Positions 1-8,000 of a stretch of 8,205 bases of DNA are shown here, piece after piece. A model generated the notes under the pieces. That model was not told the DNA's origin and did no database searches. It was given only the letters and a program-made list of their open reading frames with translations. The translations under genes were made by a program, and so were the position numbers. The DNA lies in contig JBOGIQ010000281.1 in NCBI GenBank assembly GCA_050742535.1, positions 1 to 8,205 on the forward strand, in the 5' to 3' direction. Positions within the stretch are counted from its first letter, which is position 1, and each line of letters begins with the position of its first letter. Source of the DNA: Gp6-AA40 sp050742535 (GTDB lineage: Bacteria; Acidobacteriota; Vicinamibacteria; Vicinamibacterales; UBA2999).

Positions 1-203
1 CACGTGGTCTGCGACAGTCGCGACGCGGCCACGTCGCGCTCTGTCGGAGCCGGATACAGGACCTCCCGGAGATCGATCCCCAGCAGCTCTGTCACAACCT
101 CGGCGCAGGCATCGAACTCGGCACGGAACACCGCCTCGCCCTGGTACAGGGCTTTCGCCATGTCCACGAGCTGCGTGCCCTGTCCCGGGAACACCCACAC
201 GAC
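1..203 (-). other. Acyltransferase (AT), N-terminal fragment
   Basis: The start of a malonyl-type acyltransferase: VVWVFPGQGTQLVDMAKALY (1608-1627), then a helix and GIDLREVLYPAP and ASRLSQTT at the window edge. FPGQG is the N-terminal AT motif. The GHSxG active site and the residues that separate malonyl from methylmalonyl specificity are outside the window, so the extender unit cannot be predicted. Confidence 0.93.
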
Positions 204-3200
204 CGGCGGCGCGGCGCCACCAACCGTGTGCGCGAGTCCGTTCCGCAGGCCGGTGGCGAGAACGCCGGCGTCGCTCCCGACAGCCGCGCGCCGCACCTGC
301 TGCGCGGCCCGGCCCATTTGCATCGTGTAGGCCACGTCGGCCAGCGGCGTCTCGGGGTGCGTCTCGATCCAGCCCGCCAGCTGCGCCGCCGCGGCGTCGA
401 GTGCCACGACCGATTGCGCCGAGATCGGAACGACCTGGCATGGCCGCCCCGCATCCGATTCGGACCTCGCCGGAGCTTCTTCCACAATCACATGAGCGTT
501 GGTCCCGCCGATCCCGAACGAGCTGACCCCCGCCCGACGGGGGACGCCAGGACGCGGCATCCACGGCCGCAGCGCCGCAGGCACGTAGAACGGCCCGAGA
601 TCGAGCTGCGGGTTCGGTCTTCTGAAGTGGAGACTTGGCGGGAGCTCGCGGTGCACAAGTGCAAGGACCACCTTGATCAGCGCGGTGACTCCCGCTGCCG
701 CGTCCAGATGTCCGATGTTCGATTTGACCGACGCGAGCGCACACGTCCCCGGACCGGCACCCTCCCCGAACACCTGGCGCAGTGCCGCAACCTCGATCGG
801 ATCACCCAGCGCCGTTCCCGTCCCGTGTGCTTCGACGTAGCCGATCGTGTCTGGACGTACTCCGGCGACGGCCTGCGCCGCGGCAATCACCGCCGCCTGG
901 CCGTTGACGCCTGGCGCTGTGAATCCGACCTTGTCGCTGCCGTCGTTGTTGATCGCGCTTCCGCGAATCACGGCAAGGATGACGTCGCCGTCGGCAACGG
1001 CACGCGACAGCCGCTTCAACACGACGACGCCGACGCCATGGCCCGCAACCGTTCCCGCTGCCTGCGCATCGAATGGCCGGCAGTGTCCGTCGGGCGAGGC
1101 GATGCCGTCAGGGGTGTATCGGTACCCGGAGACCAGCGGCACGGTCACGGAAACGCCGCCCGCAAGCGCAATATCGCATTCGCCGGCGCGAAGCGCCTGA
1201 CATGCCGAATGGACCGCCACGAGCGACGTCGAGCATGCCGTCTGCACCGTCACTGCGGGCCCCGTGAGCCCGAGCTTGTAGCTGACACGCGTGGCAAGGA
1301 AGTCCTGTCCGTTTCCGAGCAGCCACTCGTAGCCGTCCGGCGACGCGGACGCCCGATGACCTTCGGGTCGGGGCAGATACGTGTTCACGCTCGCGCCGGC
1401 GTACACGCCGACCCTCGAGCCGCGGCACCGGCCTGGTGCGTAGCCGGCGCGCTCGAGCGCTTCCCACGCGCACTCGAGCATCAGCCGTTGCTGTGGATCG
1501 AGCAGCGACGCATCGCGCGGTGCGTATCCGAACAGTTCCGCGTCGAACAGGTCGGCGTCCGCCAGCGCTCCGCGCGCTGCGACGTAATGGGGATCGGCAA
1601 TCAGGCCGGAAGGGACGCCGGCCGCGCGCAACTCGTCTGGAGTGAAACGACGAATCGACTCGACCCCGGCGCGCAGGTTCTCCCAGAATGCCTCCACGCT
1701 GAGCGCCCCGGGAAACCGGCCGGCGATTCCAACGATGGCGATCGCGTCGTCGCTGGCGCGTGGCGCCTCAACCGCGTGCGCCTCATCAGCGTGCTCGCCG
1801 AGATGCGCGGCGAGCGCCGCGACCGTCGGGTACTGAAACAGCGTGACGAGCGGAACACGACGCCCGAGCGCTGCTTCGAGCCCCGACTGCACGCGCACAA
1901 GCAGCAGTGAATGTCCGCCGAGGTCAAAGAAGTTGTCGGCGGCTCCGACCTCCGTGGTCCCCAGCACATCCCGCCAGATCCGCGCGATCTGCGTTTCCAA
2001 CCGGCTGCGGGGAGCCACGTACGCGGCGGCAGTCACGCGTATGGCATCGGGCGAGGGGAGCGCCGCTCGGTCCAGCTTTCCGTTGGCGTTCAGCGGTAAC
2101 GCGTCCAGAACCACGACCGCCGCCGGAACCATGTAAGCCGGCAGCGTGGCCTGCAGATGCACGCGGAGGGCGGCGCCGTCGAGCGAGGTGCTCTCCTGCG
2201 GCGCGACGTATCCGAGAATCCGCCGCGCCTCACCCGTTCCATCGACGATCGCCACGGCTGCCGCGACACCCTCGATCGCACGCAGCGCCGCTTCGATCTC
2301 CGTCAGCTCGATGCGATGCCCGCGAAGTTTGATCTGCCCGTCGCGCCGGCCAAGGAAGTCCAGCACACCCGGACGCACCCAGCGGACGATGTCGCCGGTC
2401 CGGTAGAGGCGCGCGCCGACAGAACCGCTCACCCCGTCGGGCACGAAACGCTCCGCCGTCAACCGCCCGACACCTATATACCCATGTGCGAGCCCCATCC
2501 CGCCGATGTACAGCTCGCCGGGAACGCCGACGGGCGCGATCGCGCCAGTATCGTCAAGAACGTACAGCTCGGTGTCGGCAATCGGCCCGCCGATCGGGAT
2601 TGTCGCGGCCGTCGCACCGACCGTCTCGACGGGGAACCACGATGCAAAGGTGGTCGTCTCGGTCGGTCCGTACACATGCAGCAGCCGGCGGGGTCCACCG
2701 GCCGCCTTGATCGACGCGACCCAGCGCGGCTCGACGGCCTCTCCCCCGAACAGCACGTCGTCGACGCTGTTCAACGCCGACGGAGCGTCCGCCCCAATCT
2801 GGTGGATCAACGCCGTGGTCAGAAACAACGTCGTCACACCTGACCGCTGGAGATATGCCCCAAACGCCGATGGTGCCAGCGTGACGTCGGTGGGCACGAT
2901 GACGAGACGGCCGCCATTCAGAAGCGCGCCCCAGATTTCGAACGTGGCGGCGTCGAACGCGGCCGTTGCCGCCTGCGCGATCACCGTGCCCGGGCCGAGG
3001 GACACGTAATCGGTGCCGCACACGAGCCGGAGGACGGCACGCTGCGGCACCGCAACACCTTTCGGCCGTCCCGTAGATCCAGAGGTGAACAGCACGTAGG
3101 CAAGGTCGTCGGGATGGCCCGCAGCACCCGCGCTGCGACCCGCGTGGTTCAGCGCCGTCTCGTAACTGACGACCTGCCAGGGACCGTCGGGCACCGTCGC

Positions 3201-5024
3201 GGTCAGGGCGTCGGTGGTGACGACGACCCTGACGCCGGCATCCGCCCACGCCGCGGCGGCACGGGCAGCCGGCTGTCGTGGGTCGAGCGGCACGTACGCA
3301 CCACCGGCGCACACGATCCCGACGACGGTCGTAATCAGACGCGCATCGCGGTCCTGCCAGATACCCACCGGGACGTTCGGCCCCACCCCGTCGGAACGCA
3401 GGACGTGTGCGAGCCGGTGCGCGGCCGAGGCCAGATCGGCATAGGTCACGCGCGCGTCGCCGTCCACGATCGCGAGCGCGGTCGCGTGCCGCGCCGCAAC
3501 CGTCGCAAAGACAGACGCCAGCGTCGCCTCGGGCGGGTACTCGGCCGGCCGCCCGACGCCGCTGCGGATCGTCCGCGCGCGCTCCTCGGCCGGCAGCAGT
3601 GACACGTCCGCGACGCGGACATCCGGATTGGCCGTTACCGCTTCCAGCACCTGCACGAAGTGGGTCAGGAGCCGAGCGATCGACTGGCGCTCGAACAGAT
3701 CACTGCCATAGTAGGTTGACAGCTCGATGCCGTCGCGCCGATCCGCGGCGTGCAACTCGATGTCGAACCGCGTGGTCTCCTCGTCGAGATCGAACGTCGC
3801 GCTCGTGACACCGCTCAGTCGCAACGTGTCGAAGGTTGCGGCCTGAACGGCGAACGCAACGCGGGCGAATGGATTCTGGTTGCCGTCGCGAGTCGGGCTG
3901 AGCTCCTCGACCAGCTTGGCAAACGGCAGCGCCTGATGCTCGTAGGCGCCGAGGGCGACGTCGCGAACGCGCTGCAGCAGATCCCGGAACCGCAATCCAG
4001 GCGTGACGGTGGTGCGCAGCGCGACCAGGTTCGCAAAGAATCCGATCAGCGGCTCCAGTTCGTGCTGCGCCCTATTCGCGATGGGGGTCCCGACGCAGAT
4101 GTCCGATTGGCCGGTGTACCGGCGCAGCAGCAGCGTGAATGCCGCAAGCATCGTCATGAACAGCGTGGTACCCGTCTCGCGCGCCAGTGACCGGATCGCG
4201 GCGCTCAACCGGGTTGACAGTGCGAAGCGTTCTGTTTGTCCCCGGCTGCTGGCGATGCTCGAGCGCGGTCGATCGGGCGTCACGATAGTCGCCTCGGCTC
4301 CGTCGAGCTGGGTCTGCCAATAGGCGAGCTGCTCAGCCAGTTCGTTCCGTTCCCAGCGCCCGCGCTCCCACGCCGCGTAATCGCCGTACTGGATCGGCAA
4401 TGGCGGAAGCGTCGCCGGCTGGCCGGAGATGAGCGCGGCGTAGAAGACCGACAGCTCGTGCACGAGCGGATCGATCGACCAGCCGTCCGACACAATGTGA
4501 TGCGCGGTCAGCAGCAGCACGTGCTCGTCGCCTGCCCGTCGAACGACGCTGCCGCGGAACAACGGTCCCGCCGCGAGGTCGAACGGACGCCCGGCCCGCT
4601 CGAGCAGCAGATCCCGGACGGCAGCGTCAGTCGAGGCCAGGCCGGTGAGCTCGACGCGCTCCAGCTGGAACGCGCCCGGACCGGGAACCTGAAACACCTG
4701 GCCATCGCGCTCCTCGAAGATCGAGCGCAGGATCTCGTGACGATCGACGATCGCCGCGAGACTGCCCTCCAGCGCGTCGACGTCGAGAGGCCCGGTGAGC
4801 CGCAGTGCGGTCGACCCGTTGTAGGCGCACCCGTCGGGATCCAGGCGGTGCAGGAACCACATCTGCTCCTGCGCAAAAGACACCGGATAGCGGGGACGCG
4901 ACAGGCGTGGGATGCCCTCGACGGCACGGCCCGCGGCGGCGCCACGGTCGACCTTGAGTCGAGCGAGCAGCGCCTGCCGTTGCGCGGGTGTGAGTGCGCT
5001 GATGCGGCGGCTGATGCTATCCAT
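1..5024 (-). CDS. Hybrid NRPS-PKS, 5' part: C-A(Val/Ile)-PCP-KS-AT(start)
   Basis: Start of a large hybrid synthetase, open for 1674 codons (3 to 5024) and cut by the left edge; I translated every codon in this frame and found no stop. The ATG at 5024 is chosen because of the GAGGG site and the typical NRPS opening (MDSISRRISALTPAQRQALL) about 45 residues before the first C-domain motif SFAQEQMWFL. Domains by residue: condensation 45-475 with H175-H176-I-V-S-D180-G; adenylation 496-990, predicted for Val/Ile; PCP 1004-1077 with Ser1039; ketosynthase 1092-1516 with C1264, H1400, H1439; KS-AT linker; and the first part of an acyltransferase from 1608. It would add a branched aliphatic residue to the threonyl chain of the upstream protein, then extend the peptide with a polyketide unit. 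Any ketoreductase, dehydratase, ACP or thioesterase lies beyond the window. The N-terminus is too short for an added docking domain. Same frame as the upstream gene. Confidence 0.97.
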   Translation of the reverse strand, partial: MDSISRRISALTPAQRQALLARLKVDRGAAAGRAVEGIPRLSRPRYPVSFAQEQMWFLHRLDPDGCAYNGSTALRLTGPLDVDALEGSLAAIVDRHEILRSIFEERDGQVFQVPGPGAFQLERVELTGLASTDAAVRDLLLERAGRPFDLAAGPLFRGSVVRRAGDEHVLLLTAHHIVSDGWSIDPLVHELSVFYAALISGQPATLPPLPIQYGDYAAWERGRWERNELAEQLAYWQTQLDGAEATIVTPDRPRSSIASSRGQTERFALSTRLSAAIRSLARETGTTLFMTMLAAFTLLLRRYTGQSDICVGTPIANRAQHELEPLIGFFANLVALRTTVTPGLRFRDLLQRVRDVALGAYEHQALPFAKLVEELSPTRDGNQNPFARVAFAVQAATFDTLRLSGVTSATFDLDEETTRFDIELHAADRRDGIELSTYYGSDLFERQSIARLLTHFVQVLEAVTANPDVRVADVSLLPAEERARTIRSGVGRPAEYPPEATLASVFATVAARHATALAIVDGDARVTYADLASAAHRLAHVLRSDGVGPNVPVGIWQDRDARLITTVVGIVCAGGAYVPLDPRQPAARAAAAWADAGVRVVVTTDALTATVPDGPWQVVSYETALNHAGRSAGAAGHPDDLAYVLFTSGSTGRPKGVAVPQRAVLRLVCGTDYVSLGPGTVIAQAATAAFDAATFEIWGALLNGGRLVIVPTDVTLAPSAFGAYLQRSGVTTLFLTTALIHQIGADAPSALNSVDDVLFGGEAVEPRWVASIKAAGGPRRLLHVYGPTETTTFASWFPVETVGATAATIPIGGPIADTELYVLDDTGAIAPVGVPGELYIGGMGLAHGYIGVGRLTAERFVPDGVSGSVGARLYRTGDIVRWVRPGVLDFLGRRDGQIKLRGHRIELTEIEAALRAIEGVAAAVAIVDGTGEARRILGYVAPQESTSLDGAALRVHLQATLPAYMVPAAVVVLDALPLNANGKLDRAALPSPDAIRVTAAAYVAPRSRLETQIARIWRDVLGTTEVGAADNFFDLGGHSLLLVRVQSGLEAALGRRVPLVTLFQYPTVAALAAHLGEHADEAHAVEAPRASDDAIAIVGIAGRFPGALSVEAFWENLRAGVESIRRFTPDELRAAGVPSGLIADPHYVAARGALADADLFDAELFGYAPRDASLLDPQQRLMLECAWEALERAGYAPGRCRGSRVGVYAGASVNTYLPRPEGHRASASPDGYEWLLGNGQDFLATRVSYKLGLTGPAVTVQTACSTSLVAVHSACQALRAGECDIALAGGVSVTVPLVSGYRYTPDGIASPDGHCRPFDAQAAGTVAGHGVGVVVLKRLSRAVADGDVILAVIRGSAINNDGSDKVGFTAPGVNGQAAVIAAAQAVAGVRPDTIGYVEAHGTGTALGDPIEVAALRQVFGEGAGPGTCALASVKSNIGHLDAAAGVTALIKVVLALVHRELPPSLHFRRPNPQLDLGPFYVPAALRPWMPRPGVPRRAGVSSFGIGGTNAHVIVEEAPARSESDAGRPCQVVPISAQSVVALDAAAAQLAGWIETHPETPLADVAYTMQMGRAAQQVRRAAVGSDAGVLATGLRNGLAHTVGGAAPPVVWVFPGQGTQLVDMAKALYQGEAVFRAEFDACAEVVTELLGIDLREVLYPAPTERDVAASRLSQTT
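204..476 (-). other. KS-AT linker region
   Basis: About 91 residues (1517-1607) between KS and AT, containing VVPISAQSVVALDAAAAQLAGW and DVAYTMQMGRAA-like segments (cited in parts). This is the usual structured KS-AT adaptor of modular PKSs, in which the phrase corresponding to DVAYTLQ-GR is common. No separate catalytic motif is expected or seen. Confidence 0.8.
477..1751 (-). other. Ketosynthase (KS) accepting a peptidyl chain from the PCP
   Basis: Complete type I beta-ketoacyl synthase. It opens with DAIAIVGIAGRFPGA (1092-1106), has DPQQRLMLE, the active-site Cys1264 in TACSTS (codon 1235-1233), His1400 in VEAHGTGT, His1439 in KSNIGH and closes with GIGGTNAH (1504-1511). All three catalytic residues are present and correctly spaced, so it is a condensing KS, not a decarboxylating (KSQ) one. 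It sits directly after a PCP, so it must take an aminoacyl/peptidyl thioester, as in the KS clade of mixed NRPS-PKS lines. The substrate would be the chain ending in Val/Ile. Confidence 0.96.
1794..2015 (-). other. Peptidyl carrier protein (PCP), second module
   Basis: Thiolation domain RIWRDVL...DNFFDLGGHSLLLVRV, with phosphopantetheine Ser1039 encoded by TCA at 1910-1908. It ends in FQYPTVAALAAHLGE. A short linker rich in Ala and Glu (about 1078-1091) joins it directly to the ketosynthase, so the peptidyl chain is passed within one polypeptide from PCP to KS. Confidence 0.95.
2055..3539 (-). other. Adenylation domain, code DAFFLGVTFK (Val/Ile-type)
   Basis: Complete, uninterrupted adenylation domain: AYVPLDP (A2), FTSGSTGRPKG (A3, 646-656), FDAATFEIWG (A4), HVYGPTETTTF (A5, 783-793), GELYIGGMGLAHGY (A6), YRTGDIV (A7), IKLRGHRIELTEI (A8), LPAYMVP (A9) and NGKLDR (A10, Lys983). 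The residues aligned by eye to the GrsA pocket are D691, A692, F695, F734, L758, G760, V784, T792, F793 and K983. The resulting DAFFLGVTFK differs at two places from a published Ile code (DAFFYGITFK) and at three from a published Val code (DAFWIGGTFK). A branched aliphatic substrate is therefore expected; Ile and Val cannot be told apart here. Confidence 0.93.
2071..2110 (-). repeat. Paralogous A10-region repeat, copy in the second module
   Basis: By hand count, 32 of 40 bases match 5371-5410. It encodes the LPL-x-x-NGKLDR region of the adenylation domain. It reflects shared ancestry of modules and selection on a core motif, not a mobile element. Confidence 0.6.
3600..4892 (-). other. Condensation domain, LCL-like
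   Basis: Full peptide-bond-forming domain. Motifs in order: SFAQEQMWFLHRLDP (49-63), RHEILRSIF (95-103), the catalytic HHIVSDGWS (175-183) with second His176 as base and Asp180 intact, YGDYAAWER, DICVGTPIANR, IGFFANLVALR and HQALPFAKLVEEL, followed by NPFARVAFAVQ. These fit the LCL subtype (L-amino acid donor and acceptor), and no epimerase precedes it, in line with an L-configured threonyl donor. Subtype was judged by eye. Confidence 0.93.
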
Positions 5025-5033
5025 GCACCCGCG

Positions 5034-5038
5034 CCCTC
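5034..5038 (-). promoter_or_regulatory. Ribosome binding site GAGGG for the second synthetase gene
   Basis: Read on the minus strand, GAGGG overlaps the TGA stop of the upstream gene and lies 9 nt before the ATG at 5024-5022. This supports that ATG as the start. The ATG at 5040-5038, which overlaps the stop codon as ATGA, opens a different frame that ends at TAG after seven codons, so it is not the start. Confidence 0.7.
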
Positions 5039-8000
5039 ATATGCGCTCGATCTCCGCCAGCGCGGCGCGCAGCGCGTCCGGATCTTCGAGTTCCGCCTGC
5101 TGCTGGACGATCGCCAGCGACAGCGCCTCGACCGTCGGCGCCTCGAAGATCGTCCGCAGCGGAAGGTTCACTCCCGATATGCTCCGCACGCGCGCCATCA
5201 TCCGAGTCGCGCTGAGTGAGTGGCCGCCGAGCTCGAAGAAGTCGTCGGTCACGCCGACCGACTCGAGCTTCAGCACGTCACGCCACACGGCCGCGATCTG
5301 TTCCTCGAGCGGCGTCCGCGGTGCAACGCTCGTCCGGCGTGTGGGGACCGGCTGCGGCAGGGCGCGCCGATCGAGCTTGCCGTTGGACGTCAGCGGCAAC
5401 GCGTCGAGGAAGACAATCGAGGACGGCACCATGTACTCGGGCAGCAGGCGTCCCAGGTGCTGTCGCAGGTCGGCCACGAGCCGATCCGGGCTGCTCCAAC
5501 GCTGGACGGTGCCGCACGCCGCGGCCTCCACCGGGTGCTCGCGCACGGCGAAGACACTGTACAGAGCGGTGCCGGCAAGCATCGGATCCTGATCGATCGT
5601 GAGCTGAAAGCCGGCGCGCTCGAGTACCGATCGAACCGCGGCCAGCCGGCCATTCTCGTCGTGGACCTCGACGATGACCTGGCGGATTTTCGGCCAGTCC
5701 GCCCGGTCGATGCCTTCGAGCACTCCGAGCTCGCTCTTTTCGACGTCGACCTTCAGCAAGTCGATAACGGCGATGCCGCGTTCGCGTATCACACCCGAGA
5801 TCGTCGTCATCGGACAGTGCACGGTCTCGGCGATGAGCCGGTCCTGCAGCAACTCGTCGAGCAGCGCCGGCTCCTCGTCGATCCCCGCATGCTGGTTCCG
5901 GATGAACGCCTGAACGACGGCGCGCTCGTCGCCCGCGTCGGCAAAACGGCCCGAGAAGATCGAGACCCTGGGGTAATAGGTGAACGTTGCTCCGCCCGCG
6001 CGCTCCGCAACCGCCAGCGGCATCGGCCGAATGTCCAGTCCGTGCAGCTCCGCGTTCAGTGCCAGGACGTCGTACACCGGCGGAATCGGCTCGAAGGCAT
6101 AGATGGTGGCATCCGGATAGCGCGACGCAATACAGAGGCTGAACATGCCGATATTGGCGCCGACATCGAACACGCAGGCTCCAGGCCCGAGTGCAACGCC
6201 ATGCCGCAGGTACCGTTCGCCGCCGAAGATCTCGCCGTACAGAAAATCCGTTTCATTGCGGTTCAGCTCGACGATGGCCAGGCCGTTGGGCAGTTCGCAC
6301 CAGGTTCGTCCGTGCAGACGGCCACCCCGCTCCCACGCCGACAGGCGTCGAACCGCCCCCGCCGTTGCCGCATCGGGAACGACGAAGGCGGCGATCCGCG
6401 TGTCGCCGTCGCTCGTCACGGCCTCGACGAAGACGTCGCGGACGACCGGATGCGCACGGAGCGCCTGCGCGATCTCGCCGAGCTCGATGCGAAAACCGCG
6501 CACCTTGACCTGCTCGTCGCCCCGGCCCAGGTACTCGAGGTCACCGTCACTGAGCCGGCGTGCGATGTCCCCGGACCTGTACAGCCGCGCACCGGGAATC
6601 CCTGAAAACGGATCGGGCACGAACCGTTCGGCCGTCAGCCGCGGATGGTTGACGTACCCGCGCGCCACGCCGGCGCCACCCACGAACAGCTCACCGCGCA
6701 GTCCGACCGGCACCGGCTCGAATGCGGAGTCGAGCACATAGACCGCGAGGTCCGGAATCGCCTGCCCGATGACACTGCGACTGCCTGCAAAGACGTCCGC
6801 GCGCGCGAGCGGCCGGAACGTCACGTGCACGGTGGTCTCCGTGATCCCGTACATATTGACCAGCAGCGGACGGTCGGCGCCGTGCCGCTCCACCCACGGC
6901 TGCAGGGCGCGAACGTCCAGCGCTTCGCCGCCGAAGATCACGTACCGCAGGGAACGAAGAGGACCTGCGCCTGAATGCCGATCGGCTTCCATGAGCTGTC
7001 GAAACGCGGAGGGAGTCTGATTCAGCACCGTGACGCCTTCATCAGACAGCAGCGCGCGGAATGAGTCGGGCGATCGGCTGACCCAGAACGGCACCACGAC
7101 CAGACGTCCGCCGTAGAGCCACGCACCCCACAGCTCCCAGACCGAGAAGTCGAATGCCGCCGAGTGGAACAGGGTCCACACGTCCGACGGTCCGAACCCG
7201 AACCACGCGTCGGTGGACTCGAACAGTCGCATCACATTGCGGTGTGATACCCCGACGCCCTTCGGCCGGCCGGTCGATCCTGACGTGTAGATGATGTAGG
7301 CCAGCTTCTCCGGATCGATGTTCACCTGCGCGTTCGACGCATCAGCGTCCGCGGGCAGATCGTCGACGCACACGACGTCGTACTGACCATTCGGCAATGC
7401 TCCCTGGAGCGCCGTGTCAGTGACGACGGCGCGGACCTGCGCGTCCGCGAGCATGAACTGTATGCGGTCCGGCGGATACTGCGGATCCACGGGCACGTAC
7501 GCGGCTCCGGCCTTCAGAATCCCGAGGACCGCGATCGGCAGGTGCGCCGAGCGTTCGACGTACAGCGCGACGGTCGTCTCGACGCCGACGCCGCGCGAGC
7601 GGAGCACGTGCGCGAGCTGGTTGGCGCGCTCGTTCACGAGTCGATACGTCACGCGATCGCCCCCGCAGACCACCGCCACTGAATCCGGGCTGCGCTCCAC
7701 TTGCGCCTCGAAGCGGCTGACCAGGGTTGCTGGCCGGGGCGGCGCCTCGAGAGCCGGGGCAGGGTTCCACGCCGACAGCAGCCGTTGCCGCTCCGCCGCC
7801 TCGATCAGCGGGAGTTCGGAGACCCGGCGCGACGGCGCATCGACGATGCCATCGAGGATCGCGATGAAGTGCCGCGCCATCGACTCGACCGTTTCACGGT
7901 CGAAGAGCTCGGTACTGTAGCGCCACTGCGCCTCGATGCCGGACTCCTGCTCGAACAGAATCAGATCGAGATCGAACATCGAGCCGATCTGGCCTCCCGA

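Noticed and set aside
228..1910. 560-codon open frame on the plus strand
   Set aside because: Lies opposite the KS/PCP coding sequence in register with its codons. The translation is Arg-rich with no family motif, and its stop is simply the complement of the PCP serine codon TCA (1910-1908).
4477..4502. Possibility that the second-gene condensation domain is a cyclisation or epimerisation domain
   Set aside because: It has the standard HHxxxDG motif with IGFFANLV and LPFAKLVEEL, not the DxxxxD motif of cyclisation domains, and its position before an A domain is that of a C domain.
5017..5040. ATGA stop/start overlap at 5040-5037 as a possible start of the second gene
   Set aside because: That ATG opens a frame ending at TAG after seven codons; the ATG at 5024 leads into the NRPS frame.
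4236..5219. 327-codon open frame on the plus strand
   Set aside because: Opposite the C domain and the gene junction. Its stop is again the complement of a PCP serine TCA (5219-5217). No motif or ribosome site supports it.
5217..5219. Both PCP phosphopantetheine serines (here and at 1908-1910) use TCA, an uncommon codon in this GC-rich DNA
   Set aside because: TCA occurs in frame at several other serines in both genes (for example 6603-6605, 7062-7064, 7281-7283, 3600-3602), so two hits may be chance or shared ancestry.
5220..6605. 461-codon open frame on the plus strand
   Set aside because: Mirror of the methyltransferase/A-domain coding strand in a GC-rich gene; no recognisable domain, and the minus-strand reading has continuous, motif-rich NRPS sequence.
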